From Microbacterium hydrocarbonoxydans (GTDB lineage: Bacteria > Actinomycetota > Actinomycetes > Actinomycetales > Microbacteriaceae): a DNA stretch of 64,000 nucleotides. The notes beneath the pieces were generated by a model, which worked only from the letters and a program-made list of their open reading frames with translations, searched no databases and had not been told where the DNA came from. Positions 17,116 to 24,701 of this stretch are shown piece after piece. Both the position numbers and the translations under genes were made by a program. Location: contig NZ_JAMBOY010000001.1 of the NCBI RefSeq assembly GCF_023715885.1, forward strand, positions 558,001-622,000, given 5' to 3'. Position 1 is the stretch's first letter, and every line of letters begins with the position of its first letter.

Positions 17116-18267
17116 CTACGCTCTCAAGAGCTCGCTCGGAGAGACCCGTGTCGCAGCCCATGCGGGGATCAGCGCGCTCACACAGCCGAGGACCGCGGCG
17201 GCTGCGGGAAGGACAAGCAGTGCGGTCGGAAGGTAGAACAAGGGGTAGGAGGCTGCGCTCACGCCCGCCGCGACGAGCGTCCCGAGGAGGAAGCCAACGA
17301 TGCCGCCGAGAAGACCGACGATGGTTCCCTCCACCACGATCTGACCGGACACGAACGAGCGTGTATAGCCGAGTGCCAAGTAGAGTCCCATCTCGCGTCG
17401 ACGCTCGGTCAATGAGGCGAATGTCGTGGCGGCGAGGGTGAGAAACCCTGTGGCCCCGGCGATGAGTCCGATGAGTCCGGTGAGGTTGTTGCCTCGGCTC
17501 AGGATCTCGGCACGCAGCTCCTGCGCGCTTGGTGAGCTGAGAACGGTCACCGTCTCCGGCGCGGACGGTGCCAGGGCGAGGGCGATCTGCTGCTGTAAGC
17601 GTCCGGTGACGTTTCCCTCGGTCTCTATCGTGAGGACGCGGTTGTCGGGGAGATAGCCAGCGGCCCGTGCGGAAGCAGGTGGAAACACGACACTCGCTGA
17701 TATCCACGCCTCGTCGCTCGCGATGATGCCGAGAACGGTGAACCGCTTCCCGTCGATGAGCACCGAGCCCGCGGACACATCCAGGTAGTCGAGTTCTCGC
17801 GCAACCCGGGAACCGAGGTACACGGCACCCACATCGTCCGAGACGACCCCATCCGCGCCGAGGCCTCCCGTCTTCACTGTCGCAGCGCCCGTGCGCAACC
17901 CGCTCGGTGTCCCTACGCCGAATGCTGATTCAACGGTGCGGTCGGTCGTTGGGTTGGTGACGACGACGGAACCATTCGTCCGGTCTGGCGGCACAAGCGT
18001 GCCCGCATCACGTATCTGAGGTTGGTCGCTGAGCGCAGCAAGGAGCGTGGCTTCGCCGGCATCCCAGAACGTCGCTGGTAGGAGCACCGTCACACGTGAG
18101 CTGGTGGCTGAGTCCAACCGCGCAGTGACGGCTTCGGAGGATCCGACGGCGAGGGACGAGGGGATCACGATGGCGGCGACGCCGGCTCCGACAACGACGA
18201 GGGACATGAGGTTTCGTCTCCACCGCCGCAGGACGGACTTCACCGCAAGTCGAATGCTGCCTCTCAT
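17116..18267 (-). CDS. MacB/FtsX-type ABC transporter permease
   Basis: A 383-residue permease. One N-terminal membrane helix (about 20-42) is followed by a large extracytoplasmic MacB_PCD-like domain (about 50-245), then three C-terminal helices of the FtsX domain (about 260-375). RRREMGLYLALGYTRSFVSGQIVVEG is the usual FtsX cytoplasmic coupling segment (split here as RRREMGLYLALGY and RSFVSGQIVVEG). It is the last gene of the five-gene operon and overlaps its ATPase by four bases. MacB-type permeases move or sense substrates outside the membrane rather than importing them. Confidence 0.9.
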   Translation of the reverse strand: MRGSIRLAVKSVLRRWRRNLMSLVVVGAGVAAIVIPSSLAVGSSEAVTARLDSATSSRVTVLLPATFWDAGEATLLAALSDQPQIRDAGTLVPPDRTNGSVVVTNPTTDRTVESAFGVGTPSGLRTGAATVKTGGLGADGVVSDDVGAVYLGSRVARELDYLDVSAGSVLIDGKRFTVLGIIASDEAWISASVVFPPASARAAGYLPDNRVLTIETEGNVTGRLQQQIALALAPSAPETVTVLSSPSAQELRAEILSRGNNLTGLIGLIAGATGFLTLAATTFASLTERRREMGLYLALGYTRSFVSGQIVVEGTIVGLLGGIVGFLLGTLVAAGVSAASYPLFYLPTALLVLPAAAAVLGCVSALIPAWAATRVSPSELLRA

Positions 18268-18944
18268 CCTGCGGCGCTCTCAGCGAGCCCGTCACGCACG
18301 TTGATTCGTCGGTCGCAGCGCGCTGCCAGGGACTCATCATGGGTGACGATGACGACGGCAGTTGTCGGCGAGACGGAGGCGAGCAGGGCATCGACGACGA
18401 TTGCTCCGTTTGCGCTATCGAGGTTTCCGGTCGGTTCGTCACAGAGAAGGAGGCGCGGATCGCGGACGAGCGCCCGGGCGATAGCCACTCGCTGCTGCTC
18501 TCCCCCGGAGAGCGTCTTCGGAAACGCGCGGGCATGACTGCTGAGTCCGAGGGCGGCGAGTTGCCTGTCAACTCGCGTGCGCCGCTCCCTGGTCTCGTGG
18601 TGGTCGTGCAGGCCCAGCATGACGTTCTCTTCCACGGTCAGATGCGGCACGAGATGGAAAGCCTGAAAGATGAACGAGATCTCTCCGCGCCGGGCGGCAG
18701 CAGCTTCCTTCGAACTAGGGGCCATGGCATCCCGACCAAGAATGCGGAGCTCGCCATCGGTGGGAGTTTCCAGCATCCCGAGCATGCTCAACAGCGTCGT
18801 TTTCCCGGATCCGCTCGGTCCGACAATCGCGACGGACGTCCCCGCTTCGATGGTGAAGGTCGCCGACTTGACACCCTGCGCCCCGGGTTCGAATATACGG
18901 CGCGCACCCTCGGCGGCGACGACCACGGTGGACTCTTCACCCAA
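18264..18944 (-). CDS. MacB/LolD-type ABC transporter ATP-binding protein
   Basis: A 226-residue ATPase with Walker A (GPSGSGKTT, near residue 42), Q-loop (FIFQAFHLVPHLTVEENV), signature (LSGGEQQRVAIARAL), Walker B (LLLCDEPTGNLDS) and the switch His (VTHDES). It matches the LolD/MacB class. The first in-frame start is TTG at 18944, inside the end of the adaptor gene; GTG at 18926 is an alternative that would shorten the N-terminus by six residues. It powers the FtsX-type permease encoded directly downstream. Confidence 0.93.
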   Translation of the reverse strand: MGEESTVVVAAEGARRIFEPGAQGVKSATFTIEAGTSVAIVGPSGSGKTTLLSMLGMLETPTDGELRILGRDAMAPSSKEAAAARRGEISFIFQAFHLVPHLTVEENVMLGLHDHHETRERRTRVDRQLAALGLSSHARAFPKTLSGGEQQRVAIARALVRDPRLLLCDEPTGNLDSANGAIVVDALLASVSPTTAVVIVTHDESLAARCDRRINVRDGLAESAAG

Positions 18945-20061
18945 GGAGGACGACCTTCATCCCGTCAACGATTCCGTCGCCGCTGATGGCGCAGTAGCCG
19001 CCCGCGCAGAGCGTGACCTCCACGGGGTGGTCATGGTCCGTGTCGGCGTTCGAAGACGATTCCCGGATGAAGGTCTTCCCCCCGGCCGTCTCTCGAATCG
19101 CAGTGGATGGAACGCGGAGGGCATCGTCGGGCGACGTGTCGATGACGACCTCGGCTGTTTCCGCAAGGTCGGCGCGAACGTCGTCGGGGACCTCGCTCAA
19201 CGAATACCAGCGTTGAGGATCGGACTCGTCGGAGCCGTCGGGGGTCTCCTCGACATCTGCGCGTACGGAGGTGGGTTCTCCGATGGTGGCGGCGACGTCG
19301 GCGCCAGACCCTGTGCTCAAGGCGATGGGGAGCCCGGTGAGTTCCTGGTCGCTGTCACTGGCGATGGTGACGGCGACGCTCTGCGAGTTCAGCGTGCATT
19401 TCAGACTGTCCGCCGGCTGACCGACACGGCCGCATTCACTGCCCACGTCCACGGGGGTGGCGGCGGCAAAGACATACCGGGATAGGGGAAGGCCGGTGTC
19501 CCGCCAGTTCTGTGCCGGCGTCCCGTCAGCTGTGACGACGGTGAGGTTGCGGCTCTTGTAGTGCTCGAACAACGCACCGGCTGTGGACGGGCCGAAGACG
19601 CCAGCCTTGTCGTTGACGGTGAGACCGGCGCGGCGGAGGTAGTCCTGCAGCTGTGTGACGTCGCTACCCTCCGCACCTTGCGCCAGGCTCCGGTACGCGG
19701 GAACGGCACCTTGAATGACGATGACGGGTTGTTCGCTGATGCTGAGCAGCACACCGCCGTCATCGACCGAGGCGGGTGCCTCACCCGTGACGATCCCAGT
19801 ACCGAACTGCGTCGGCGGGATGTCGAGTGTGGCGAGCGGTGTCAAGTGGACCTCAACAGACAGCGTCTTCTGCACCGGTCCTGTCTCTATCGAGGCGACG
19901 ACATCGGCTGGCTTCTGCTCGGTCGCTTGCGTGGCCTGGTAGTTGCCGACTCCGATGACAGTCAGCACACCCACCGATGCGACCGCGATAAGAAGCGCGG
20001 TGACGACGGCGCTGACGCTGACGAGGACGGATGCGCGTGCTCGATGCTTCATGTCAGCCAT
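18937..20061 (-). CDS. Peptidoglycan-binding, HlyD-like adaptor protein
   Basis: A 374-residue protein with an N-terminal membrane anchor (about 12-38). A beta-rich segment is followed by a PG_binding_1 domain (about 125-175, GAEGSDVTQLQDYLRRAGL, then VFGPSTAGALFEHYK) and a C-terminal membrane-fusion-protein-like region (about 230-374) ending with a disulphide-prone pair (TLCAGGYCAISGDG). It fits the MacA-like adaptor slot beside a MacB-type transporter, adapted to a thick cell wall. The ATG at 20061 overlaps the lipoprotein stop by eight bases; ATG at 20052 is the alternative. Neither has a clear Shine-Dalgarno sequence, so translation is probably coupled. Confidence 0.82.
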   Translation of the reverse strand: MADMKHRARASVLVSVSAVVTALLIAVASVGVLTVIGVGNYQATQATEQKPADVVASIETGPVQKTLSVEVHLTPLATLDIPPTQFGTGIVTGEAPASVDDGGVLLSISEQPVIVIQGAVPAYRSLAQGAEGSDVTQLQDYLRRAGLTVNDKAGVFGPSTAGALFEHYKSRNLTVVTADGTPAQNWRDTGLPLSRYVFAAATPVDVGSECGRVGQPADSLKCTLNSQSVAVTIASDSDQELTGLPIALSTGSGADVAATIGEPTSVRADVEETPDGSDESDPQRWYSLSEVPDDVRADLAETAEVVIDTSPDDALRVPSTAIRETAGGKTFIRESSSNADTDHDHPVEVTLCAGGYCAISGDGIVDGMKVVLLG

Positions 20062-20971
20062 TGATGATGTCGACGGCGCGCTCCTGAACGAGCCTCAGTT
20101 CCTCTTGCATGGCCAGGAGCCTGCCTTCGTTGGCTTTCAGCCAGTCGGCGGATTCGGCGGCGAACGCAGCGGCGACAGTGTCGCGCAGGTTGACCTCCGC
20201 CTGGCAGTCGAAGTCGGCAACGGCGAGATCTTGCTCATCCTTTCCGGGCTGCTCGCCCGGCGCCCGGTACGCTCCGAACAACTCCTCAGCGAGGGCGGGC
20301 ACGTCGAAGTCGTCGACGGTGTAGCCCTTGGCGTCCATGCACTTCTCGTAGTCGGGGGCAAGCGCTGACACTTGGGCGTCGCGTTCGTTTCCCGCGTCAC
20401 CTGCGGTGGTCAAGTACTCGTTCACGAGTCCCGTGAAAGCGAGAGCGGACTCCACAGACCCGTACAGCTCCGTCTGTGCTTCCGCGATGCACCCTACCTT
20501 CGAAGTGGAAAGCTTCATTCCGTTATCGAGGCTCACTTCGATCTGCTCTGAGCCGTCGGGACCGAAGAGGGCACTGTAATACTTCTGCCGGTCGCTCTCT
20601 GTCAACGATTCCTCCCATTCGCTGACGACGTTCTTACCGTCGCTGATGGTGGTCGCGTAGCCGGTGCGCTTGGCTTCGTCGGCAGAAGTGAACAGGTTGG
20701 AGAGGCCGTAAGAGAGTGGCGTGGACTGGGCGGCATCGGAATCGAACGGCATGTTGAGCCCGGCAGCGCGGACGCATTCTTGCACCCTGAGCGCCTGGGC
20801 GATGCTGATCTCCGGAGGGAACGCCGTGAGCGTAGAGGCTGCCTCGAGGGTATCGCCGGAGATGTCGCCTGCGTCCGACGACCCGGTGCAGCTGGTGAGC
20901 AGAAGGGCCGAGCTCAGGCCCGCAATCACGAGAAGATTGCGAACCTGAGCCCGAGAGTTGTAGTGCGTCAT
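20054..20971 (-). CDS. Lipoprotein with four conserved-type cysteines
   Basis: A 305-residue secreted lipoprotein with signal sequence and lipobox LLLTSC (Cys near residue 28). The mature part has four spaced cysteines in short helical motifs (QECVRAAGLN, GCIAEAQTELYG, YEKCMDAKGY, DFDCQAEVNLRD), suggesting two disulphides linking helices, and an otherwise Ala/Glu-rich composition. Similar Cys-x2-3-Ala-x-Gly lipoproteins accompany PG-binding/MacB operons in other actinobacteria, as far as I recall. It starts nine bases after the I36-like gene without a clear ribosome binding site. Function is unknown; substrate capture or immunity for the secreted protein are options. Confidence 0.75.
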   Translation of the reverse strand: MTHYNSRAQVRNLLVIAGLSSALLLTSCTGSSDAGDISGDTLEAASTLTAFPPEISIAQALRVQECVRAAGLNMPFDSDAAQSTPLSYGLSNLFTSADEAKRTGYATTISDGKNVVSEWEESLTESDRQKYYSALFGPDGSEQIEVSLDNGMKLSTSKVGCIAEAQTELYGSVESALAFTGLVNEYLTTAGDAGNERDAQVSALAPDYEKCMDAKGYTVDDFDVPALAEELFGAYRAPGEQPGKDEQDLAVADFDCQAEVNLRDTVAAAFAAESADWLKANEGRLLAMQEELRLVQERAVDIING

Positions 20972-20980
20972 GTGAGGATG

Positions 20981-21322
20981 TCAGGCGCTGCGGTAGTGGT
21001 CGATCTTGTTGTTGTTGCCGCTGAAGCTGCTGACGCTCGCGCCGGCAGGGATGTAGGCCAGCGTCTCCTCCTGACCGAACGCGGTGTTGTTCTTCGCGTT
21101 GTAGTTCCTGCTGGTCTTGTTCTGCGCGGAGTTGGTGACGTCGTCCGGCACCTCGACGAAGGTGCCGTTACCACCCTGCCAGGTGGTCCCGCCGTAGCTG
21201 TTGGCGTCGTAAGAGCACATGTTGCCGGTGTTGCACGTCGCCGCGTGGGCGGGGGCAACTCCGAGGCCAATCATGAGGGCGGCGGCTGCGGCAGCAACGA
21301 CGGCGCCGGTCTTCTTCTTCAC
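20981..21322 (-). CDS. Small secreted protein, peptidase inhibitor I36-like
   Basis: A 113-residue secreted protein with a classical signal peptide (KKK, an Ala/Leu-rich core, cleavage after AHA near residue 27). The mature domain of about 86 residues begins with the I36-like Cys knot motif (TCNTGNMCSYDANSYGGTTW) and continues with an Asn/Gly-rich beta domain. The family includes the Streptomyces metalloproteinase inhibitor SMI. The GTG at 21322 has AAGGAG seven bases upstream. It is the first gene of the operon with the lipoprotein, adaptor and MacB transporter. Inhibition of a protease is a family-level guess; a lectin-like or antimicrobial role is also possible. Confidence 0.8.
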   Translation of the reverse strand: MKKKTGAVVAAAAAALMIGLGVAPAHAATCNTGNMCSYDANSYGGTTWQGGNGTFVEVPDDVTNSAQNKTSRNYNAKNNTAFGQEETLAYIPAGASVSSFSGNNNKIDHYRSA

Positions 21323-21810
21323 AGTGGTTCTCCTTGAACTCGATGCTATGAGTGGATGAGGCCTCGCGACATGTCTAACGGCGCGCTCACAAGCCGTCTG
21401 TCGGCCGTTTGGGGGACACGACGTCCGTCCTTTCGCCGTCTCTCTATCGCCGGACGCCGGATGATTCGAGCAAATCCCTGTTCATCGCAGATTTGTCTGA
21501 GTCGACCTACCGCTTCCCGCCTGAGTGAAAGAGCAAGCCGTCGCCACTCGAGAGAAAAGGTCGGTAAGGATTCGCCAGTTCACGCAAGAGGTCGCGAGGC
21601 GGGCGGAGGCCTTGACGCACGTTCGAGGACCAGCGTTCGACCGGCGCGGTCGCTGTCGCCCCGTCGCGGCGCGAACCGAAGACAGTGAACTCCAACACTT
21701 GGGGGATTGACCTCGAGAAGCGCGGGATGCCATCACCCCGCCCCCTGTCCCTGTCGGAGCCAGGTCATGCCCCGAATACAGCCCGCGAGGGAAGGTGGAT
21801 CCCTGGAGTG
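21323..21810. other. 488-bp gap without a supported gene
   Basis: Open frames on both strands here are short, overlap each other and lack ribosome binding sites and normal codon use, so none is called. The gap must hold the promoter of the I36-like operon (minus strand), though no convincing -35/-10 pair was found. It contains motif copy D at 21564-21592 on the plus strand, which faces no intact gene. Confidence 0.5.
21564..21592 (+). promoter_or_regulatory. Spaced motif copy D (GTAAGGAT-N11-CGCAAGAGGT)
   Basis: Fourth copy of the GTAAGGAW-N11-CGCAARRRGG motif, differing in the last base. It lies in the gene-free stretch upstream of the I36-like operon but on the opposite strand, and no open frame follows it within normal distance. 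Confidence 0.5.
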
Positions 21811-22785
21811 CTATCCGATGTCCCAGAGCGTGTAACCCACAACGCCGGCGGGGATGAAGTCCTGGGCCACGGTCAGTTCATTCTCGATACCTACGATCCG
21901 ACCGGTGTCGCGAGAGATGAGAACGGTGTCCTGATAAGTCGTCGTTGGGTCCGAGACCCGCAACCCGACGACGCCACGTCCGAGCCTGTCCGTCGACTCC
22001 CCCAGAACGGCGACGCTCCCAGCGTCGATAAGACGGTCGATGAGGACGGCATGCTGCTCGTCAGTGAGCGTCCAGTAGCTCAGCAGACGTCCGATGACGA
22101 CGAGGATCTCGCCGGAAGACGCGGACGCCGTCGCCCCGAGGCTGATGAGGGCTCTCTCCACCGATTCGCGTGATCCGTCACGCAGGCTCACGACGTCCGC
22201 CGGGATCTTCAAGTCCTCAGGAGCGGTGACCAGTTCCGTGATGGTCTCGCCCGGTTGGTACGGGCTCGGCTCGATGCCCTCCGGTCGGACGCCATCAGGC
22301 CAGAAAGGCTCGCCCGCGACGATGGTGCTGCGGGACCCGGTCTCCGGCGACCACTCGAAAGTAACGATCTGAGGGACAGACTCGACGCGCTTTTTCGCCA
22401 GATCGATATCCCATCCCCACACCAGCGAGGAGACACTGCGCTCCTGTTCCACAGAAGCGCCGGACTCGAGGTGTTCCTGCGCCTCCTGGACAACCGCGGC
22501 CAGCGGTTGAGGGTTCACGAATCGCAACGGCGGTGGTGTGAGCGCGACAGCCTGCTGTGTGGGGGCGAGGGCGTTCGTGGCGATGACGACGACGGCGATG
22601 ATGGCGGTGACTGCGACAGCGAGACGTCCCCACGCCCAGCCCTGCCGCTCTCGCGCTGGCGCATGTGTGCCCCGGATGATGTTTTCCCGCACGGCAATCG
22701 CCTGTGCGGTCAGCCCGTCGGCGCGCGTCGTGGAGGGGTTCGCGGCCCGAAAGAGCCGGTCGATTTCCTCGTCCGGGATGTTCAC
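21811..22785 (-). CDS. CU044_5270-like membrane protein, sigma-factor partner
   Basis: A 324-residue protein with a cytoplasmic N-terminus (about 1-48, DEEIDRLFRAANPSTTRADG), one membrane helix (about 52-72) and a large outer domain starting LTPPPLRFV. This layout is shared by CU044_5270 family proteins, which regularly follow ECF sigma genes. The GTG at 22785 overlaps the sigma stop and has GGGAGGG before it. The outer domain contains ESGASVEQERSVSSLVWGWD and QPGETITELV, reminiscent of sensor domains linked to small-molecule or envelope signals. An anti-sigma function is inferred from the pairing. Confidence 0.75.
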   Translation of the reverse strand: MNIPDEEIDRLFRAANPSTTRADGLTAQAIAVRENIIRGTHAPARERQGWAWGRLAVAVTAIIAVVVIATNALAPTQQAVALTPPPLRFVNPQPLAAVVQEAQEHLESGASVEQERSVSSLVWGWDIDLAKKRVESVPQIVTFEWSPETGSRSTIVAGEPFWPDGVRPEGIEPSPYQPGETITELVTAPEDLKIPADVVSLRDGSRESVERALISLGATASASSGEILVVIGRLLSYWTLTDEQHAVLIDRLIDAGSVAVLGESTDRLGRGVVGLRVSDPTTTYQDTVLISRDTGRIVGIENELTVAQDFIPAGVVGYTLWDIG

Positions 22786-23390
22786 GATCTGCCCTCCCTC
22801 GACTCCAACTGTGCACGGAGTTTTGCTCGTGCGCGAGTGAGGGTGGTCCATACGGCCGGCTGGCTCGAACGAAGGACATCGGCGATCTCACCGGCGCTGA
22901 GCTCATCCCAGTAGGTGAGAACCACCACCTGTCGCTCTCGGGCGTTCAACGTCTTCATTGCCTGGCGCAGTGCGAGCGCGTCGAGCGGATGGATCGTGTC
23001 CGCGGCGTTCCGCAACCCTCGCGTCAGAGCTTCCATCGCGCGTCCACGCGAGTGCGCCTTGCGGTCGACATCGCGAAGCTTGTTGTCGGCCGTGCGGATG
23101 AACCACCGCAGGCTCATCGGCTTGTCGGCCTCCAGCTTCTTCCACGCGACAACGAACACCTCAGCCGCGATCTCGTTGACCTCTTCGCCGTTGTCGAGAT
23201 AGCACTCCAGATGCCGATGCACCTTCGGCCAGTATTCGTCGAACAACGTCCGGAACACCGCCGCCTTGTTCGGCGCCGACTCCTCTGCGGCACGGCGTGC
23301 ACTGATCAACGGAGACTGTTCGGCGGCGGCGAAAACAGCAAGGAGGTTCTCCGTGAACCCCCGTGGCATCACTGCAACCGCCTCACTCAT
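22782..23390 (-). CDS. ECF-type RNA polymerase sigma factor
   Basis: A 202-residue sigma factor with region 2 (about 43-110, TLFDEYWPKVHRHLECYL, then EVFVVAWKKLE and LRWFIRTADNKLRDV) and region 4 (about 145-195, ARERQVVVLTYWDELSAGEI and a HTH through LTRARAKLR). An N-terminal extension of about 40 residues precedes region 2. It starts 24 bases after the second I36-like gene on the same strand, so secreted protein, sigma factor and its membrane partner may form one transcript. It is the best candidate to drive the repeated motif in this region. Confidence 0.85.
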   Translation of the reverse strand: MSEAVAVMPRGFTENLLAVFAAAEQSPLISARRAAEESAPNKAAVFRTLFDEYWPKVHRHLECYLDNGEEVNEIAAEVFVVAWKKLEADKPMSLRWFIRTADNKLRDVDRKAHSRGRAMEALTRGLRNAADTIHPLDALALRQAMKTLNARERQVVVLTYWDELSAGEIADVLRSSQPAVWTTLTRARAKLRAQLESREGRS

Positions 23391-23414
23391 CGCCGTGCAC
23401 TCAGGCTAACTCGC

Positions 23415-23867
23415 TTAGAGGGTGCAAAGGAGGTTGGTCGTACCGGCCCCAACATCGGTTGCGCTGTTCGGACCGGCGGTGCCGAGCACGGTAGCGGCGG
23501 AGTTCCGCGCGCGGACCAGTCCCGAACTGCGTCCGTTCGCGATGGACCCAACGGTCCGAAGCGCGGAGGTGCTCACGTTTGTGCAGACGGAGAACGTCAG
23601 CTTCGAGCCGCTCATCCCTGTGCCGCTGTACGCACAATACGTTCCCGTCGCGCAGTTCCCCACGGCACGGGCCGAGGTCGCCCCGGTGGTGAGCGTCATA
23701 CCGAGGTCCGGCCACACCACCTTGTTGTCGCTCACGGCGACACCGCCGGGCACTGCGTCCATCGCGTACTCGACATCCGGATGGAGATCCTCGGATGCGT
23801 GCGCGGCGGCAGGAGTCAATGTCGCGGCGAGGAGCACTGCGACAGCAACGCTGAGAATTCTCTTCAT
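23415..23867 (-). CDS. Secreted I36-like protein ahead of ECF sigma operon
   Basis: A 150-residue secreted protein with signal peptide (KRILSVAVAVLLAATLTPA, cleavage after AHA near residue 24), a propeptide-like segment (about 25-65) and a C-terminal cysteine-rich domain. That domain holds GNCATGTYCAYSGTGMSGSK and FSVCTNVSTSALRTVGSIA, with a last cysteine two residues from the end (LLCTL). The CxxGxxCxY pattern is shared with the 113-residue protein 2 kb downstream. The ATG at 23867 follows GGAGACACC. It could be the signal or effector governed by the ECF system behind it; no activity can be inferred with confidence. Confidence 0.75.
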   Translation of the reverse strand: MKRILSVAVAVLLAATLTPAAAHASEDLHPDVEYAMDAVPGGVAVSDNKVVWPDLGMTLTTGATSARAVGNCATGTYCAYSGTGMSGSKLTFSVCTNVSTSALRTVGSIANGRSSGLVRARNSAATVLGTAGPNSATDVGAGTTNLLCTL

Positions 23868-23977
23868 GGTGTCTCCGAAGACGATGGCGGTGCACCGCGT
23901 CGATACGCGGGTCAGGGCGTGAGCGCACCTGCGACCTCAGTATCTGTTGCAGGGTGTGGGGCACTGGAGGCGAACGA

Positions 23978-24006
23978 CCTCCTTGCGGCACCCGCGAATT
24001 CCTTAC
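23978..24006 (-). promoter_or_regulatory. Spaced motif copy C (GTAAGGAA-N11-CGCAAGGAGG)
   Basis: Minus-strand copy about 110 bases upstream of the I36-like/ECF operon and in the same orientation. It is the copy best placed to be an autoregulated ECF promoter or regulator site. The end AAGGAGG also looks like a ribosome binding site, but no good open frame follows it. Confidence 0.55.
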
Positions 24007-24159
24007 AGACTTCCTCGAACGTGGTCATCTATCCGGCTGGCGGAACCCACGGAAAGAGGGGTTTGAGGAATGGAAGGACGCCGAACAAACATTCTGTGTG
24101 GGTCGACGAACGGCATGGCCGGGGTGACCATGGGCCTGACCAGGATCGCGATACAGGCG

Positions 24160-24188
24160 CCCCTTTGCGCGTGCAGGTGATTCCTTAC
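24160..24188 (-). promoter_or_regulatory. Spaced motif copy B (GTAAGGAA-N11-CGCAAAGGGG)
   Basis: Second minus-strand copy, 182 bases upstream of copy C. It shares TGCACG in the spacer with copy A. A 42-codon open frame starts with ATG at about 24131 but ends at copy C and shows no domain. The rest of the 400-bp stretch from 23868 to 24273 holds no gene I can support. Confidence 0.5.
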
Positions 24189-24273
24189 ACGCCTCAGGGA
24201 GCGCCACTCAGTCATCCTCGACGACTGGTAGCTTCATGCGCTTATGTCCGGGCACCTAACGACTGGGGAGATC

Positions 24274-24435
24274 ATGTACTTTCGCATCGTCAACGACGCC
24301 GGCAGCAACCCGACCTGGAAGCTCTATAGCTCCAACGGTCAGCTCGTAGCCTGGGCGGGCGAGAGCTTCTGCCCGCAACCGTTGGAGCACTCGCTCCGCC
24401 GGCATAGTCGGCATCACTCGTATGCAATCGAATAG
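24274..24435 (+). pseudogene. DUF1508-like (YegP) gene, probably frameshifted
   Basis: A 53-codon frame. It begins with a clear DUF1508 repeat start (MYFRIVNDAGSNPTWKLYSS, then NGQLVAWAGESF) and then loses family similarity. In the next frame the sequence after GESF continues ARNRWSTRSAGIVGITRMQ, which looks like the missing second half, so a frameshift at about 24370 is likely. The ATG at 24274 has GGGGAG three bases upstream. DUF1508 proteins are normally about 55-110 residues with one or two repeats; their role is unknown. A plausible hairpin (GCCCCT/AGGGGC near 24451) follows. Confidence 0.5.
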
Positions 24436-24534
24436 TTTGACCAGCCGGCCCCTCAAGGGGCTATTCGTCGTGCGTCGAAACTGCGGCGAGCGCGAGACAA
24501 GTAATCGGATCGTCCTTGCAGCCCAAAAACGAAG

Positions 24535-24570
24535 CGGCGGCCGCCTCATTTCTCAATGAGGAAGCCGCCG
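24535..24570 (-). terminator. Hairpin downstream of tRNA-Leu
   Basis: A two-part stem: CGGCGGC (24535-24541) with GCCGCCG (24564-24570), enclosing CTCATT (24545-24550) with AATGAG (24555-24560). A smaller hairpin TTCACG-N6-CGTGAA at 24592-24609 lies nearer the tRNA 3' end. Either could end the tRNA-Leu transcript. The 183 bases from 24436 to 24618 contain nothing else recognisable. Confidence 0.55.
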
Positions 24571-24618
24571 AACTCGCATTTCATGAACTGATTCACGGTT
24601 TTTCGTGAACACGCCGTG

Positions 24619-24701
24619 TGCGCGAGGGGGGACTTGAACCCCCACGTCCATACGGACACTGGCACCTGAAGCCAGCGCGTCTACCATTCCGCCACTCGCG
24701 C
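24619..24701 (-). tRNA. leuT: tRNA-Leu (CAG)
   Basis: An 83-nt cloverleaf read on the minus strand. The acceptor pairs GCGCGAG with CTCGCGC, the anticodon stem is CTGGC/GCCAG with loop TTCAGGT (anticodon CAG), a class II variable arm is present, and the T-loop GTTCAAGTC is closed by five G-C pairs. The discriminator A is at 24619 and CCA is not encoded. It lies directly upstream of fhaA on the opposite strand, as in many actinobacteria. Its 3' end faces the accessory region. Confidence 0.95.

Noticed and set aside
21356..21688. Plus-strand open frame of 110 codons upstream of the I36-like operon
   Set aside because: Arg/Ser-rich composition, no ribosome binding site, no recognisable domain, and it overlaps equally long frames on the other strand.
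23978..24006. Assigning the spaced motif to a standard ECF consensus (for example GGAAT-N18-GTT)
   Set aside because: The distances to GTT- or CGT-like -10 boxes do not agree between the four copies, so no known consensus fits all of them.
24619..24701. Phage-type att site at tRNA-Leu
   Set aside because: No duplicate of the tRNA 3' sequence was found to the left and no integrase gene is present, so no attachment site is annotated.
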